This document shows positions 1 to 8,838 of a DNA stretch of 64,000 nucleotides, one piece after another. Numbering within the stretch: the first letter of the stretch is position 1; each line of letters opens with the position of its first letter. This stretch comes from Thalassobium sp. R2A62 (GTDB lineage Bacteria > Pseudomonadota > Alphaproteobacteria > Rhodobacterales > Rhodobacteraceae), in assembly GCF_000161835.1 (NCBI RefSeq), contig NZ_GG697169.2:62001-126000 (forward strand), given 5' to 3'. The translations under genes were made by a program, and so were the position numbers. The notes under the pieces were generated by a model. The model was not told where the DNA came from. It worked only from the letters and a program-made list of their open reading frames with translations, and did not search any database.

Positions 1-1
1 T

Positions 2-997
2 CAGGGCGAATTCCTGACAATGCTTGGACCATCGGGATCGGGCAAGACGACTTGCTTGATGATGTTGGCGGGCTTTGAGACCGCGACACACGGTGAAATC
101 CGATTGGATGGCGTGTCGATCAACAACATCCCACCGCACAAACGCGGTATTGGCATGGTGTTTCAGAATTACGCATTGTTCCCGCACATGACAGTTGGCG
201 AAAACCTCGCCTTTCCACTGGAAGTCCGCAAAATGGGCAAGTCGGATCGCGATGAAAAAGTACGCCGCGCTTTGGACATGGTCCAGATGGGTGCCTTTGC
301 CGGTCGCCGTCCTGCACAATTGTCGGGTGGCCAACAGCAGCGTATCGCGCTGGCCCGTGCATTGGTGTTCCAACCCGAACTGGTCTTGATGGACGAGCCA
401 CTGGGTGCGTTGGACAAACAGCTGCGCGAAACCTTGCAGTTTGAAATCACGAACCTTGCCCACGAGTTGGGGATTACGGTTGTTTACGTGACCCACGACC
501 AGACCGAGGCTCTGACCATGTCGGACCGCGTTGCTGTGTTCGATGATGGCCGCATCCAACAGCTGGCTCCGCCAGACGAGCTGTATGAGGCGCCGCAAAA
601 CAGTTTCGTTGCGCAGTTCATCGGCGAGAACAACACGCTTGAGGGTGTCGTCAAAGAGATCAAGGGCGATACGTGCATCGTTCAGCTCGACAGTGGCGAT
701 ATCATTGATGCGAAACCTGTGAATGTCGCAACGGTGGGTGAGCGCACGCGCGTCTCGATCCGCCCCGAGCGAGTTGAATTCGACAAAAACCGTCTGTCGC
801 CATATGCGCATACGCTCAAAGCGACGGTCAAAGAATTCATCTACATGGGTGACATCTTCCGGACGCGTCTGTCTGTCGCGGGCACCGAAGATTTTGTCAT
901 CAAGTCGCGCAACGCACCCGATCAGACCCGCCTCACTCCGGGACGAGAGATTGAGATTGGTTGGCTACCGCAGGACTGTCGCGCACTTGATGCTTAA
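2..997 (+). CDS. ABC transporter ATP-binding protein, PotA-like (5' partial)
   Basis: ATPase of a spermidine/putrescine-type importer. The reading frame is open from base 2 and the start codon lies before the window, so roughly the first 35-45 residues are missing. Visible in order: Walker A GPSGSGKT (about nt 26-49), Q-loop QNYALFPHMTV, signature LSGGQQQRIALARAL (about 320-364), Walker B LVLMDEPLGALD, H-loop VTHDQTEAL, then a C-terminal TOBE-like region. The full ABC motif set and the PotA-type QNYALFPH stretch are seen directly. Substrate class comes from the PotD/B/C-like genes immediately downstream in the same direction. The exact substrate cannot be read from sequence. Confidence 0.93.
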   Translation, partial: QGEFLTMLGPSGSGKTTCLMMLAGFETATHGEIRLDGVSINNIPPHKRGIGMVFQNYALFPHMTVGENLAFPLEVRKMGKSDRDEKVRRALDMVQMGAFAGRRPAQLSGGQQQRIALARALVFQPELVLMDEPLGALDKQLRETLQFEITNLAHELGITVVYVTHDQTEALTMSDRVAVFDDGRIQQLAPPDELYEAPQNSFVAQFIGENNTLEGVVKEIKGDTCIVQLDSGDIIDAKPVNVATVGERTRVSIRPERVEFDKNRLSPYAHTLKATVKEFIYMGDIFRTRLSVAGTEDFVIKSRNAPDQTRLTPGREIEIGWLPQDCRALDA

Positions 998-1016
998 CGC
1001 CTGACGCCACCTGAAC

Positions 1017-1046
1017 GAGAGGTTGGGGTACTCGGCCCCGCCTCTT
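1017..1046 (+). promoter_or_regulatory. Intercistronic hairpin before the binding-protein gene
   Basis: GAGAGG-TT-GGGG pairs with CCCC-G-CCTCTT around a short loop, followed about 20 bases later by the ribosome site AAGGGAGAA for the next gene. There is no T-run, so it looks more like an mRNA-processing or stability hairpin than a terminator. Role inferred. Confidence 0.45.
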
Positions 1047-1083
1047 GGAGCAACAAACCGAGTGACCTAAAGGGAGAATATCA

Positions 1084-2196
1084 ATGAAATTGACCAAAAC
1101 ACTTCTGGCTACGTCCTATCTTACATTGACAGCTACTATGGCTGTATCAGACGGCCACATGGCCTCAGAAATGACAATCGTAAGTTGGGGCGGGGCGTAT
1201 ACCGCATCGCAACAAGCCGCATATCACGACCCTTACATGGAGAATACTGGCATTGCGATCATCAACGATGATAGCTCCAGCGAGGGCATCGCCAAGATGC
1301 GTGCAATGAACGAAGCTGGCAACATCACTTGGGATCTGGTTGACCTCGAAGCTGCTGATGCAATTCGGGCTTGTGACGAAGGTCTTGCGCTCGAAATCGA
1401 CCACGATGCCGATCTTGCTGCCGCACCTGACGGAACATCTGCATCAGAAGACTTTGGTGATATGATCGTATCTGAATGCTTTATCCCACAGATCGTATTC
1501 TCTACGACATTTGGCTATCGCACAGACATGTTGGCTGATGGCGCTGTGGCACCAAAAGGTGCATGTGACGTCTTTGACCTCGAAACATATCCGGGTCGCC
1601 GCGGACTAAACAGGCAGCCTATCGCCAATATGGAATGGGCGTTGCTTTGTGACGGCGTAGCATATGAAGATGTGTACGACATTCTGGAAACAGAGCAAGG
1701 CCAAGAACAAGCATTTGCAATGCTCGATACAATCAAAAGTGAAACAATTTGGTGGTCTTCCGCGGCTGAATCCATCCAGCTTTTGGCTGATGGCGAAGTT
1801 TTCATGGCCTCTTCATACAACGGCCGTTTGTTCGCCGCGATTGTTGAGCAGGACCAGCCGTTTGGAATGGCTTGGAACTGGCAGATGTTTGACCTTGACG
1901 GTTGGGTCGTCCCAGCAGGTCTTTCAGAAGAACGGCTGGCACGCACAATGGACTTTTTGAACTTCGCAACTGACACACAGCGTCTTGCAGACCAGGCAAA
2001 ATACATCAGCTATGGTCCGGCACGTGCGTCTTCCGCACCGCTTGTTGGCAAGCACGCAACACTCGGTATCGATATGGCGCCACACATGCCAACAGATCCG
2101 AACAATGCTGAGAACACATTCGTGAACAACTACGAATGGTGGGCTGATTACCGCGACGATCTGGATGCAAAATTCCAGGCGTGGCTGGCTCAGTAA
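1084..2196 (+). CDS. Extracellular solute-binding protein, PotD-like
   Basis: Periplasmic binding protein of the importer, 370 residues. A typical Sec signal peptide occupies about residues 1-22 (lysine-rich start, hydrophobic core), followed by the mature start near MTIVSWGGAYTASQQ, which is characteristic of PotD/PotF-type family 1 binding proteins. Start is supported by the ribosome site AAGGGAGAATATCA just before ATG. It sits between the ATPase gene and the two permease genes, flanked on both sides by stem-loops, a common arrangement for highly expressed binding proteins. Residues binding polyamine were not verified, so the ligand could also be another small cation or organic acid. Confidence 0.88.
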   Translation: MKLTKTLLATSYLTLTATMAVSDGHMASEMTIVSWGGAYTASQQAAYHDPYMENTGIAIINDDSSSEGIAKMRAMNEAGNITWDLVDLEAADAIRACDEGLALEIDHDADLAAAPDGTSASEDFGDMIVSECFIPQIVFSTTFGYRTDMLADGAVAPKGACDVFDLETYPGRRGLNRQPIANMEWALLCDGVAYEDVYDILETEQGQEQAFAMLDTIKSETIWWSSAAESIQLLADGEVFMASSYNGRLFAAIVEQDQPFGMAWNWQMFDLDGWVVPAGLSEERLARTMDFLNFATDTQRLADQAKYISYGPARASSAPLVGKHATLGIDMAPHMPTDPNNAENTFVNNYEWWADYRDDLDAKFQAWLAQ

Positions 2197-2217
2197 GCTG
2201 ACTGTTTGAACGAATGG

Positions 2218-2268
2218 GTGGGGGCCTCGATTGTGGCCCCCAAACACCCTGCGGGGACGTGACCCCGC
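2218..2268 (+). promoter_or_regulatory. Two tandem hairpins after the binding-protein gene
   Basis: First hairpin GGGGGCC-TCGATTGT-GGCCCCC (about 2219-2241), second GCGGGG-ACGTGA-CCCCGC (2251-2268). Neither is followed by a T-run. They lie between the binding-protein stop and the first permease. Such structures often protect binding-protein mRNA and lower expression of downstream permease genes; that role is inferred here. Confidence 0.55.
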
Positions 2269-2297
2269 CCTGATTTAGAGTTCTGGACCAGACCCTC

Positions 2298-3932
2298 ATG
2301 ACAGACACATCGACACAGCCCAGCGGACCGGTATTGGCCGCTGATGGAACGCCGCTCAAACGATCGTTGAACCGCGCGCTGCGTCGGCAGAAAATTCGGG
2401 CTTTGATGCTGATTGCGCCGCTGCTGTTGTTCATTCTGATTACCTTCATCTGGCCCATCGCGCAGATGTTGTTCCGGTCGGTCGAAAACCAGATTGTGAG
2501 TGATGTTCTGCCCAGCACTGTTGCGTCTTTGGCGGATTGGGACGGTGCCGAAGGCACGACCCCCGGAGACGAGACATTTTACGCGCTGACCCAAGACCTG
2601 ATGGCCGCGGTCGTGCGTAAGGATCACACACGTTTGGGCAGCCGCCTGAACTATGAGACGACGGGCATCTCAAGCCTGTTCCGCAAATCCGGTCGCAAAG
2701 TTGACGACATGGGTGAGGTCTATACTGACCAGTTCGTGGGTCTCGATGACGCATGGGAAGATCCCGCGACATGGGTCGCGTTGATGGCCGATCTAAGATG
2801 GGTTGCCGCGCAATCCGAATGGGACGGTGAAGGCGATGAGCCCGCGTTTCGTCTGAACGCGGATGCAGCCAATGCATTGCCCAAGACCGCCGCAGCCTAC
2901 CAGACATTTGCGACAACTATTCAGATCGAAGACAACGATAGCCCGACCGAAGAAGAGCCGTGGAACACCGTCTATCTAGCGCTCTATGCTGATCTATCGG
3001 CGGATGCCTCGACCCAAGTGGATGGTGCGCAGTCTGAACTGATCGCGACGGCCGCTGCTGAGGTTGGGTCGTTTGAAACCGAAGATCTGCGGGCCAGCTT
3101 TGTTGATATCGACGAAGACTGGGACACCCATGATACGTGGTCGACGATCAAGACCTACAGCCCTGATCTGACCAACGGCTATTTTTTGAATGCGGTTGAT
3201 CTGCAAAAGACACCTGACGGAAGCGAATGGCGCCCTGAAAACGAGCAGATTTATATCGAGCTGTTCTGGCGCACATTACTGATGTCCTTTGCCATCACCG
3301 CATCCTGCATCTTGTTGGGGTATCCTGTCGCGTGGCTGCTCGCCAACCTGCCGATGCGGTCTGCCAATATTCTGATGATCCTCGTGCTGTTGCCGTTCTG
3401 GACGTCGCTGTTGGTGCGGACCTCGGCGTGGAAGGTTCTGTTGCAGGACCAAGGCGTGATTAACTCGCTGCTTGTTTGGATTGGCGTGATCGCCGACGAC
3501 AACCGTCTGGCGCTGATCAACAATGCGACCGGTACGATCATCGCGATGACGCACATCCTGCTGCCGTTCATGATCTTGCCGCTGTATTCCGTGATGAAGA
3601 CCATTCCGCCGACCTATCTGCGTGCGGCCAAATCGCTGGGTGCGACCAACTGGACCGCATTTTGGCGCGTTTATTTCCCGCAGTCGGTGCCGGGTATCGG
3701 TGCGGGGTCTATCCTCGTGTTCATTCTCGCCATTGGTTACTACATCACGCCGGAAATCGTGGGTGGCACCAAGGGTGTCTTTATCTCGAACCGAATTGCC
3801 TATCACATTTCCAGCTCGCTTAATTGGGGCCTTGCCGCTGCGCTTGGTTCGATCCTGTTGGCGCTGGTTCTGTTGTTCTACTGGCTCTACGACAAAATCG
3901 TAGGCATCGATAACGTGAAGTTGGGAGGCTAA
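2298..3932 (+). CDS. ABC transporter permease, PotB-like, with large periplasmic insertion
   Basis: Inner-membrane permease, 544 residues, far longer than the usual 280-310 of PotB. Residues about 34-55 form the first membrane segment. A soluble, acidic stretch of about 260 residues follows (about 58-317), rich in Asp/Glu/Thr and without hydrophobic segments, then the remaining five membrane helices from about residue 320. The EAA loop (YLRAAKSLGATNWTAFWRVYFP) is intact in the C-terminal half. Topology places the insertion in the periplasm, where it could contact the binding protein; this is inference. The next gene starts 4 bases after the stop, with GGAGG inside the last codons. Confidence 0.88.
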   Translation: MTDTSTQPSGPVLAADGTPLKRSLNRALRRQKIRALMLIAPLLLFILITFIWPIAQMLFRSVENQIVSDVLPSTVASLADWDGAEGTTPGDETFYALTQDLMAAVVRKDHTRLGSRLNYETTGISSLFRKSGRKVDDMGEVYTDQFVGLDDAWEDPATWVALMADLRWVAAQSEWDGEGDEPAFRLNADAANALPKTAAAYQTFATTIQIEDNDSPTEEEPWNTVYLALYADLSADASTQVDGAQSELIATAAAEVGSFETEDLRASFVDIDEDWDTHDTWSTIKTYSPDLTNGYFLNAVDLQKTPDGSEWRPENEQIYIELFWRTLLMSFAITASCILLGYPVAWLLANLPMRSANILMILVLLPFWTSLLVRTSAWKVLLQDQGVINSLLVWIGVIADDNRLALINNATGTIIAMTHILLPFMILPLYSVMKTIPPTYLRAAKSLGATNWTAFWRVYFPQSVPGIGAGSILVFILAIGYYITPEIVGGTKGVFISNRIAYHISSSLNWGLAAALGSILLALVLLFYWLYDKIVGIDNVKLGG

Positions 3933-3936
3933 GGCC

Positions 3937-5166
3937 ATGACCGTCATGATGACAGCGGCTGAACGCGCCGCCTCCAAAGATAACCTTATTGGGTTCACAA
4001 TGCCGATCACCGCGCTTTTGGGGGCAATTCTAGGTGTGCTCGCGGGCAAGGCGGTGGGGCTGGGCCTGCCAATTGGCGTCCTGACCGGTGCGGTCGTTGG
4101 TGCAGTCTTTGCATTTGTGCTGGCCCGCTATTTCCCGCGCAAACTGGGGCGCTGGTTTGCGGTTCTCACGCTCGGGCTTGTTGGGTTCTTGACTGGTAGT
4201 TTCGGTGGCTTCGTCGCTGGGGCCATCGCGGGTGCTGCTATTGGATGGTGTGCTTATTGGTTGTTCACGGGTGAATACCGCAAAGGCGTGCCGCCCTATG
4301 CAACAACGGGCCAAGTGTTGTGGCACAACGGGTTCCGGCTGATCTGTGGTTTGATCTTTTTCTTCCTCATTGCGCCGATCCTGACGGTGATCCCACTGTC
4401 CTTCAACGCGCAAGACTTCTTTACCTTTACGCCTGAAATGCTGGCGCTGGATCCTGCTGGATATAGCCTCAAGCACTACGAAGACTTTTTGACCAATTCC
4501 GATTGGCTGCGTCCGCTCAAGAACTCGCTGATCATTGCGCCCTTTGCGACGATGATTTCGGTATCGCTTGGGACTTTGGCGGCCATCGGTTTGTCGCAAT
4601 CCCACGTGCCGTTCCGACAGGCGATTATGGCGATCATGATTTCGCCGATGATTGTACCGTTGATTATTTCGGCGACAGGCATGTTCTTCTTTTACAGCCA
4701 GATGGGCCTGTGGATGGAAAGTACCTTTGGTATTTCCCAATCCCTATCCGGCTACATCAAAGTAATCCTCGCGCATGCCGCATTGGGCATCCCGTTCGTT
4801 ATCATCACTGTGACTGCGACGCTGGTGGGCTTTGATCAATCGCTGACACGGGCGGCGGCCAACATGGGCGCGAACCCAACGACGACGTTCTTTCGAGTGC
4901 AGATGCCGTTGATCTTGCCGGGCGTGATTTCGGGTGGTCTATTCGCCTTTATCACATCGTTCGACGAGGTTGTTGTGGTGCTCTTTGTCGGCGCTGCCGC
5001 GCAAAAGACATTGCCATGGCAGATGTTCACCGGATTGCGCGAGCAGATCAGCCCGACGATTTTGGCGGTGGCTACAATTCTTGTTGTGATTTCGATTGGA
5101 TTGCTGACAACGGTTGAGTTGTTGCGCCGTCGGTCCGAGCGTTTGCGCGGTATGTCACCGGGCTAG
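3937..5166 (+). CDS. ABC transporter permease, PotC-like, with N-terminal membrane extension
   Basis: Second permease, 409 residues against about 260-270 for PotC. The first 130 or so residues are a glycine/alanine/valine-rich block with three to four hydrophobic segments, containing repeated glycine zipper-like spacing (about residues 18-105). The canonical PotC domain starts near residue 135 (LICGLIFFFLIAPILTVIPL) and keeps its EAA loop (LTRAAANMGANPTTTFFRV). The ATG follows the upstream stop by 4 bases, with GGAGG close before. Last gene of the transporter operon; the next gene is convergent on the minus strand, 8 bases away. Confidence 0.88.
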   Translation: MTVMMTAAERAASKDNLIGFTMPITALLGAILGVLAGKAVGLGLPIGVLTGAVVGAVFAFVLARYFPRKLGRWFAVLTLGLVGFLTGSFGGFVAGAIAGAAIGWCAYWLFTGEYRKGVPPYATTGQVLWHNGFRLICGLIFFFLIAPILTVIPLSFNAQDFFTFTPEMLALDPAGYSLKHYEDFLTNSDWLRPLKNSLIIAPFATMISVSLGTLAAIGLSQSHVPFRQAIMAIMISPMIVPLIISATGMFFFYSQMGLWMESTFGISQSLSGYIKVILAHAALGIPFVIITVTATLVGFDQSLTRAAANMGANPTTTFFRVQMPLILPGVISGGLFAFITSFDEVVVVLFVGAAAQKTLPWQMFTGLREQISPTILAVATILVVISIGLLTTVELLRRRSERLRGMSPG

Positions 5167-5174
5167 GGGGTGAG

Positions 5175-6104
5175 CTAGGGCAGCACGCCCAGCCACAGCC
5201 AAATTGTCAAAATAGACAGCGCGGTCGACAGCAATACCGCTGAGGCCACGACGCGCTGTGCAACCCCGTACATATTGGCAAAGACATATGAATTGACGCC
5301 AGGAGCCATCGCGGCCGTCATAACGGCAGACCGCAGGGCAGGGGTCGCCAGATCATTCCATTGGGCCAAGCTGTAGACGATCACAGGGTGCAGCCCCAGC
5401 GAGACGGCACAAACAAAAAAGATAACACGCATGTCGCCTTCGGGACGGTAGCGGTACAGCACGCCCCCTAGGCCGAATAGCGCAGCAGGCAGCGCGGCAC
5501 GGACCATCAGGTCAACCGCGTCAATGAACACGCTGGGCAGGGCGACAGACCCCAGATTGACGATGAACCCCAACGTGATCCCGAGGATCAGCGCATTGGA
5601 AAACATTGCGCGCAGCACCTTGGCTGGGATGGCTGCGGGGGACGTGCCGCGTGCGCGCACAATTTCCATCACAGTGATCCCCAAGCCGTAGCAAAACGGA
5701 GAATGGATCGCGATAATCGCGTAGTTCGCAGTCAGTGCATCGGTGCCATAGGCGCGTTCGGTGATCGGCAGTCCCAGCAACAAAGAATTTGAAAAGAGGC
5801 AGCAGAACCCGATGGCGACGCTGTCCTCTAGGCTGCGTTTGAGCAACGTGCGTGCGGCAAACAATCCGGCAAAGAAGCAGGTGGCCGCACCTGCGTAAAA
5901 CGAGCTGAGCAGCGCCAGATCAAACCCCGCCCCAAGATCAAGGGTCGAGATCGCACGGAACAACAAACAAGGGATGGCAAAGTTCTGAGTGAACTTCATC
6001 AAGCCGTCGACACCGCTATCAGAGAACAGGTTGCGCCAGACTGCAACATAGCCAAAGCCTAGCACCAAAAAGACCGGAAGGATGACGTCGATGAGCGCGG
6101 TCAT
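5175..6104 (-). CDS. AEC family transporter (auxin efflux carrier-like)
   Basis: Integral membrane protein of 309 residues, the usual length for bacterial AEC (PF03547-type) permeases. It is almost wholly hydrophobic with about ten segments. N-terminal motif VILPVFLVLGFGYVAVWRNLF and the central and C-terminal APGVNSYVFANMYG stretch fit the family. Substrates in bacteria are often malate, malonate or unknown organic acids; none can be assigned here. It is the last gene of a long minus-strand run, separated by 3 bases from the hydrolase gene upstream, so is probably co-transcribed. Confidence 0.85.
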   Translation of the reverse strand: MTALIDVILPVFLVLGFGYVAVWRNLFSDSGVDGLMKFTQNFAIPCLLFRAISTLDLGAGFDLALLSSFYAGAATCFFAGLFAARTLLKRSLEDSVAIGFCCLFSNSLLLGLPITERAYGTDALTANYAIIAIHSPFCYGLGITVMEIVRARGTSPAAIPAKVLRAMFSNALILGITLGFIVNLGSVALPSVFIDAVDLMVRAALPAALFGLGGVLYRYRPEGDMRVIFFVCAVSLGLHPVIVYSLAQWNDLATPALRSAVMTAAMAPGVNSYVFANMYGVAQRVVASAVLLSTALSILTIWLWLGVLP

Positions 6105-6107
6105 CGC

Positions 6108-6905
6108 TTAGCCTTCAAACCGCAGCACCATACCGTCATAGGCGGGGGTGATGTGGTCAGCCGTCTCGGCCTCTAGAACCGCATAGTCGAGATCGATGTG
6201 CATGTTGGTCAGCACAGCGGACTTGGGCTTGGCACGCGCAATCCATTCGAAAGTACGCTCGAGATGCGCATGGCTGGGATGTGGCGTGCGGCGTAAACAG
6301 TCGACAATCCATGTGTCGAGGTTTTCAAGCTGCGGCCACACGTCCTCGGGGATGTCCGAGACATCAGGCAAATAGGCCACGTCGCCGATGCGGAACCCCA
6401 GCGCGTCGATGTTGCCGTGTTCGACCTCGAATGGCGTCAAGGTGATATCCCCGCCAGCACCCGAAATCGTAAAGCTACCAGTGATCGAATGCAGATTGCA
6501 GATCGGTGGGTAGCTAGAGCCCGCAGGCTGAACAAAGGCATAGCCAAAGCGCGAGATCAGATCTGTTTGTGTCGCCCCGTCAGCCCAAACTGGAAGACGT
6601 TCGCGCATGTTGAACACAATCATCCGCAGATCATCGATGCCGTGCACGTGGTCGGCGTGGCCGTGGGTGTAGGCGACGGCATTCAGTTCGCCAATGCCGG
6701 CGTCCAATAGCTGATTGCGCAGATCGGGCGAGGTGTCGATCAAGACACGGGTCGTGCCAGCGTCGGTTTCACGTTCGACCAGAACCGAACACCGGCGGCG
6801 GCGGTTCTTGGGGTTATCAGGGTCGCAATCCCCCCAATGGCCACCTAAACGTGGCACCCCACCAGACGAGCCGCAGCCCAATATGGTCAATCGCAACTCA
6901 GCCAT
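6108..6905 (-). CDS. MBL fold metallo-hydrolase (PhnP-like)
   Basis: Metallo-beta-lactamase-fold hydrolase, 265 residues from the ATG at 6905. The N-terminal LTILGCGSSGGVPRLGGHWG and the metal-binding YTHGHADHVHGIDD (HxHxDH) are typical of the PhnP/cyclic phosphodiesterase branch. An upstream in-frame extension to 7118 is open but would overlap TatD by 220 bases and has no family similarity, so I prefer the internal ATG, which overlaps the TatD stop by 8 bases (ATGGCTGA). This tight coupling indicates translation as part of the operon. Substrate unknown; in many Rhodobacterales this gene sits directly after tatD. Confidence 0.9.
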   Translation of the reverse strand: MAELRLTILGCGSSGGVPRLGGHWGDCDPDNPKNRRRRCSVLVERETDAGTTRVLIDTSPDLRNQLLDAGIGELNAVAYTHGHADHVHGIDDLRMIVFNMRERLPVWADGATQTDLISRFGYAFVQPAGSSYPPICNLHSITGSFTISGAGGDITLTPFEVEHGNIDALGFRIGDVAYLPDVSDIPEDVWPQLENLDTWIVDCLRRTPHPSHAHLERTFEWIARAKPKSAVLTNMHIDLDYAVLEAETADHITPAYDGMVLRFEG

Positions 6906-7701
6906 CAGGCGTCCAAGCTGCGGCCTTGGAAAACAGACGGTCAAAGTTTGACGAAGTTTGAGCCGCAAATTCTGTATAGTCCATGTCGAATGTCTCGGCC
7001 CCGATACGCGCTGTGTGTGCGGTATATGCAGGCTCGTTCCGTTTGCCGCGATGAGGCGGTGGGGCAAGATAGGGGCTGTCGGTTTCAACGAGGATGCGGT
7101 CACGCGGGGCGGCTGCAAAAATCTCGCGTAGTTCGGTGGATTTTGGGAATGCGGCGATGCCGGACATGGACAGATAGAACCCTAGGTCCACAGCGGCACG
7201 TCCCAATTCAGCCGACGAGGAAAAGCAATGCATGACGCAAGCATAGGCACCAGCGGCGTATTCCTCGGCCAGTATGCGCGCCATATCGTCATCGGCTGCG
7301 CGGGCATGGATGATCAAGGGCAGAGCCGTTTGGCGTGCCGCCTCGATATGGATGCGCAGGCTTTCTTGTTGAACCGCCATGCTGTCGGCGGTGTAGTGAT
7401 AGTCGAGGCCGGTCTCGCCGATGCCCACAAATTTGGGGTGCTGCGCCATCGTGACCAGCTCTTCTACAGAGGCAAGCGGCTCTTCTGCAGCGCTCATCGG
7501 GTGTGTGCCTGCCGCATAGAAAACGGGTTCGTGCGCTTCTGCAATGGCGCGCACTGCGGGCTCGTTCTTGAGACGTGTGCAGATCGTAACCATGCGTGTG
7601 ACGCCCGCCTCGGCAGCGCGTGCAATCAGTTCGGAATGCTCGCCGTCGAAATCCTCGAAGTCGAGGTGGCAGTGGCTGTCGACAATCTGTGGAATGCTCA
7701 T
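6898..7701 (-). CDS. TatD family hydrolase
   Basis: Metal-dependent DNase/hydrolase of 267 residues, normal for the family. Key motifs: N-terminal DSHCHLDF (metal ligands HxH), GIGETGLDYHY (Glu ligand), IIHARAADDD, MHCFSSS and C-terminal ETDSPYLAPPPHRGKRNEP. It lies between holB and the MBL hydrolase, as in many proteobacteria where tatD follows holB. The stop overlaps the next start by 8 bases. Acts in the cytoplasm; TatD proteins have 3'-5' exonuclease activity in known cases. Confidence 0.95.
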   Translation of the reverse strand: MSIPQIVDSHCHLDFEDFDGEHSELIARAAEAGVTRMVTICTRLKNEPAVRAIAEAHEPVFYAAGTHPMSAAEEPLASVEELVTMAQHPKFVGIGETGLDYHYTADSMAVQQESLRIHIEAARQTALPLIIHARAADDDMARILAEEYAAGAYACVMHCFSSSAELGRAAVDLGFYLSMSGIAAFPKSTELREIFAAAPRDRILVETDSPYLAPPPHRGKRNEPAYTAHTARIGAETFDMDYTEFAAQTSSNFDRLFSKAAAWTPDG

Positions 7702-7710
7702 GGAACGACC

Positions 7711-8838
7711 CTAGTTTGCGACGGTCCGGCGGGCCGTCTCTTCGATCTTGAAAATCATATCAAGGATCAACGCCGCAGGGTCAAGGTTCACAGCGCGCCC
7801 ATGACGGACGCGGTCGCTTAGGTCCTGTTGCAATTGTGCCCAATGACGGGCCGCCGCGTCATGGGGTGCGAGCCGCGCCATAAGCTGAGCCTCGCCTGAG
7901 GCGGCTTGGGTTTCGGGTGGGCCAATCAAACCCGCGCGTGCAGTCCGCACCAGAAATGCGTCGAACAGATCCAGAATCATGTCGTAGCGATTGACGTTGC
8001 GCACGCCAGCTGCGCTGTCAGCGAGTTTAAGGGCGATCGTGCGGTCCACGCGAGGTAAGCCTGTAAAGAGTTTGATCAGGTCACCATAGAGCGCGAGGCC
8101 ATCCATTGTGATCAACCGCATCGCCTCGCCCACGGACCCTTGGGCCAAGGCCCCAAGTGCGGGGGCTTCGTTCGTGGTAATTCCGGCCTGATCCAACGCG
8201 GCTGCGATGGTTTCGGGAGGCAGTGTGTTGGCGCGCAGGGTCCTACACCGTGATCGGATCGTCGGCAACAGCCGCGATGGCTGGTGCGCGATGAGAATGA
8301 GGGTGGCGTCAACGGGGGGCTCTTCTAGCACTTTGAGCAGCGCGTTGGCGGCGTTGACGTTCATCTCGTCGGCGGCATCGACAATGGCCACACGGCGACC
8401 GCCATCAGCGGCTGACATCTCGAAGAAACCTTTGAGTTTGCGCACTTCATCAACTGTGATTTGCGCGCGCAGCTTGCCAGTATCTTTGTTGACGGCGCGG
8501 CGTAGCACGGTGAGGCGCGGATGGGCGCCGGCCGCAATCAGGCGGGCGTCTGGCGCATCAGGTGACACATCCAGCGATGTTGGGGCAGGGGGCGTCTCAC
8601 CAAAGAAGCCACCGTCATCGCCGGTCTCGGCCAACAGAAAAGTGGCGATCTTCCATGCGAGCGTTGCTTTGCCTGTGCCCTTGGGCCCAGTGATCATCCA
8701 GGCGTGGTGTAACCGGCCCGTCGCGTAAGCATCTAGGAATTCTGCGACAGCCTCGTTTTGGCCCAACAGCCGCGCGGTTTCGCGCGGGTGCGGTGCACCC
8801 TCAATACGGTCCGGTTCAAGAAGTGTGTCGTCGCTCAT
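7711..8838 (-). CDS. holB: DNA polymerase III subunit delta'
   Basis: Clamp-loader subunit, 375 residues. AAA+ features are visible: HHAWMITGPKGTGKATLAWKIA (Walker A-like), VAIVDAADEMNVNAANALLKVLEEPP (Walker B/sensor region, typical NALLKxLEEPP), SRCRTLRA (SRC motif). Preceded by tmk with a 4-base ATGA overlap and followed by tatD 9 bases away, the classical tmk-holB-tatD order. An insert of about 25 residues after the Walker region (GGFFGETPPAPTSLD) is also seen in other Rhodobacteraceae from memory. Confidence 0.95.
   Translation of the reverse strand: MSDDTLLEPDRIEGAPHPRETARLLGQNEAVAEFLDAYATGRLHHAWMITGPKGTGKATLAWKIATFLLAETGDDGGFFGETPPAPTSLDVSPDAPDARLIAAGAHPRLTVLRRAVNKDTGKLRAQITVDEVRKLKGFFEMSAADGGRRVAIVDAADEMNVNAANALLKVLEEPPVDATLILIAHQPSRLLPTIRSRCRTLRANTLPPETIAAALDQAGITTNEAPALGALAQGSVGEAMRLITMDGLALYGDLIKLFTGLPRVDRTIALKLADSAAGVRNVNRYDMILDLFDAFLVRTARAGLIGPPETQAASGEAQLMARLAPHDAAARHWAQLQQDLSDRVRHGRAVNLDPAALILDMIFKIEETARRTVAN

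Noticed and set aside
3276-4049. Minus-strand open frame of 257 codons opposite the permease genes
   Set aside because: The product is Arg/Gln/His-rich low-complexity sequence expected from antisense of membrane-protein codons. The plus strand encodes clear permeases.
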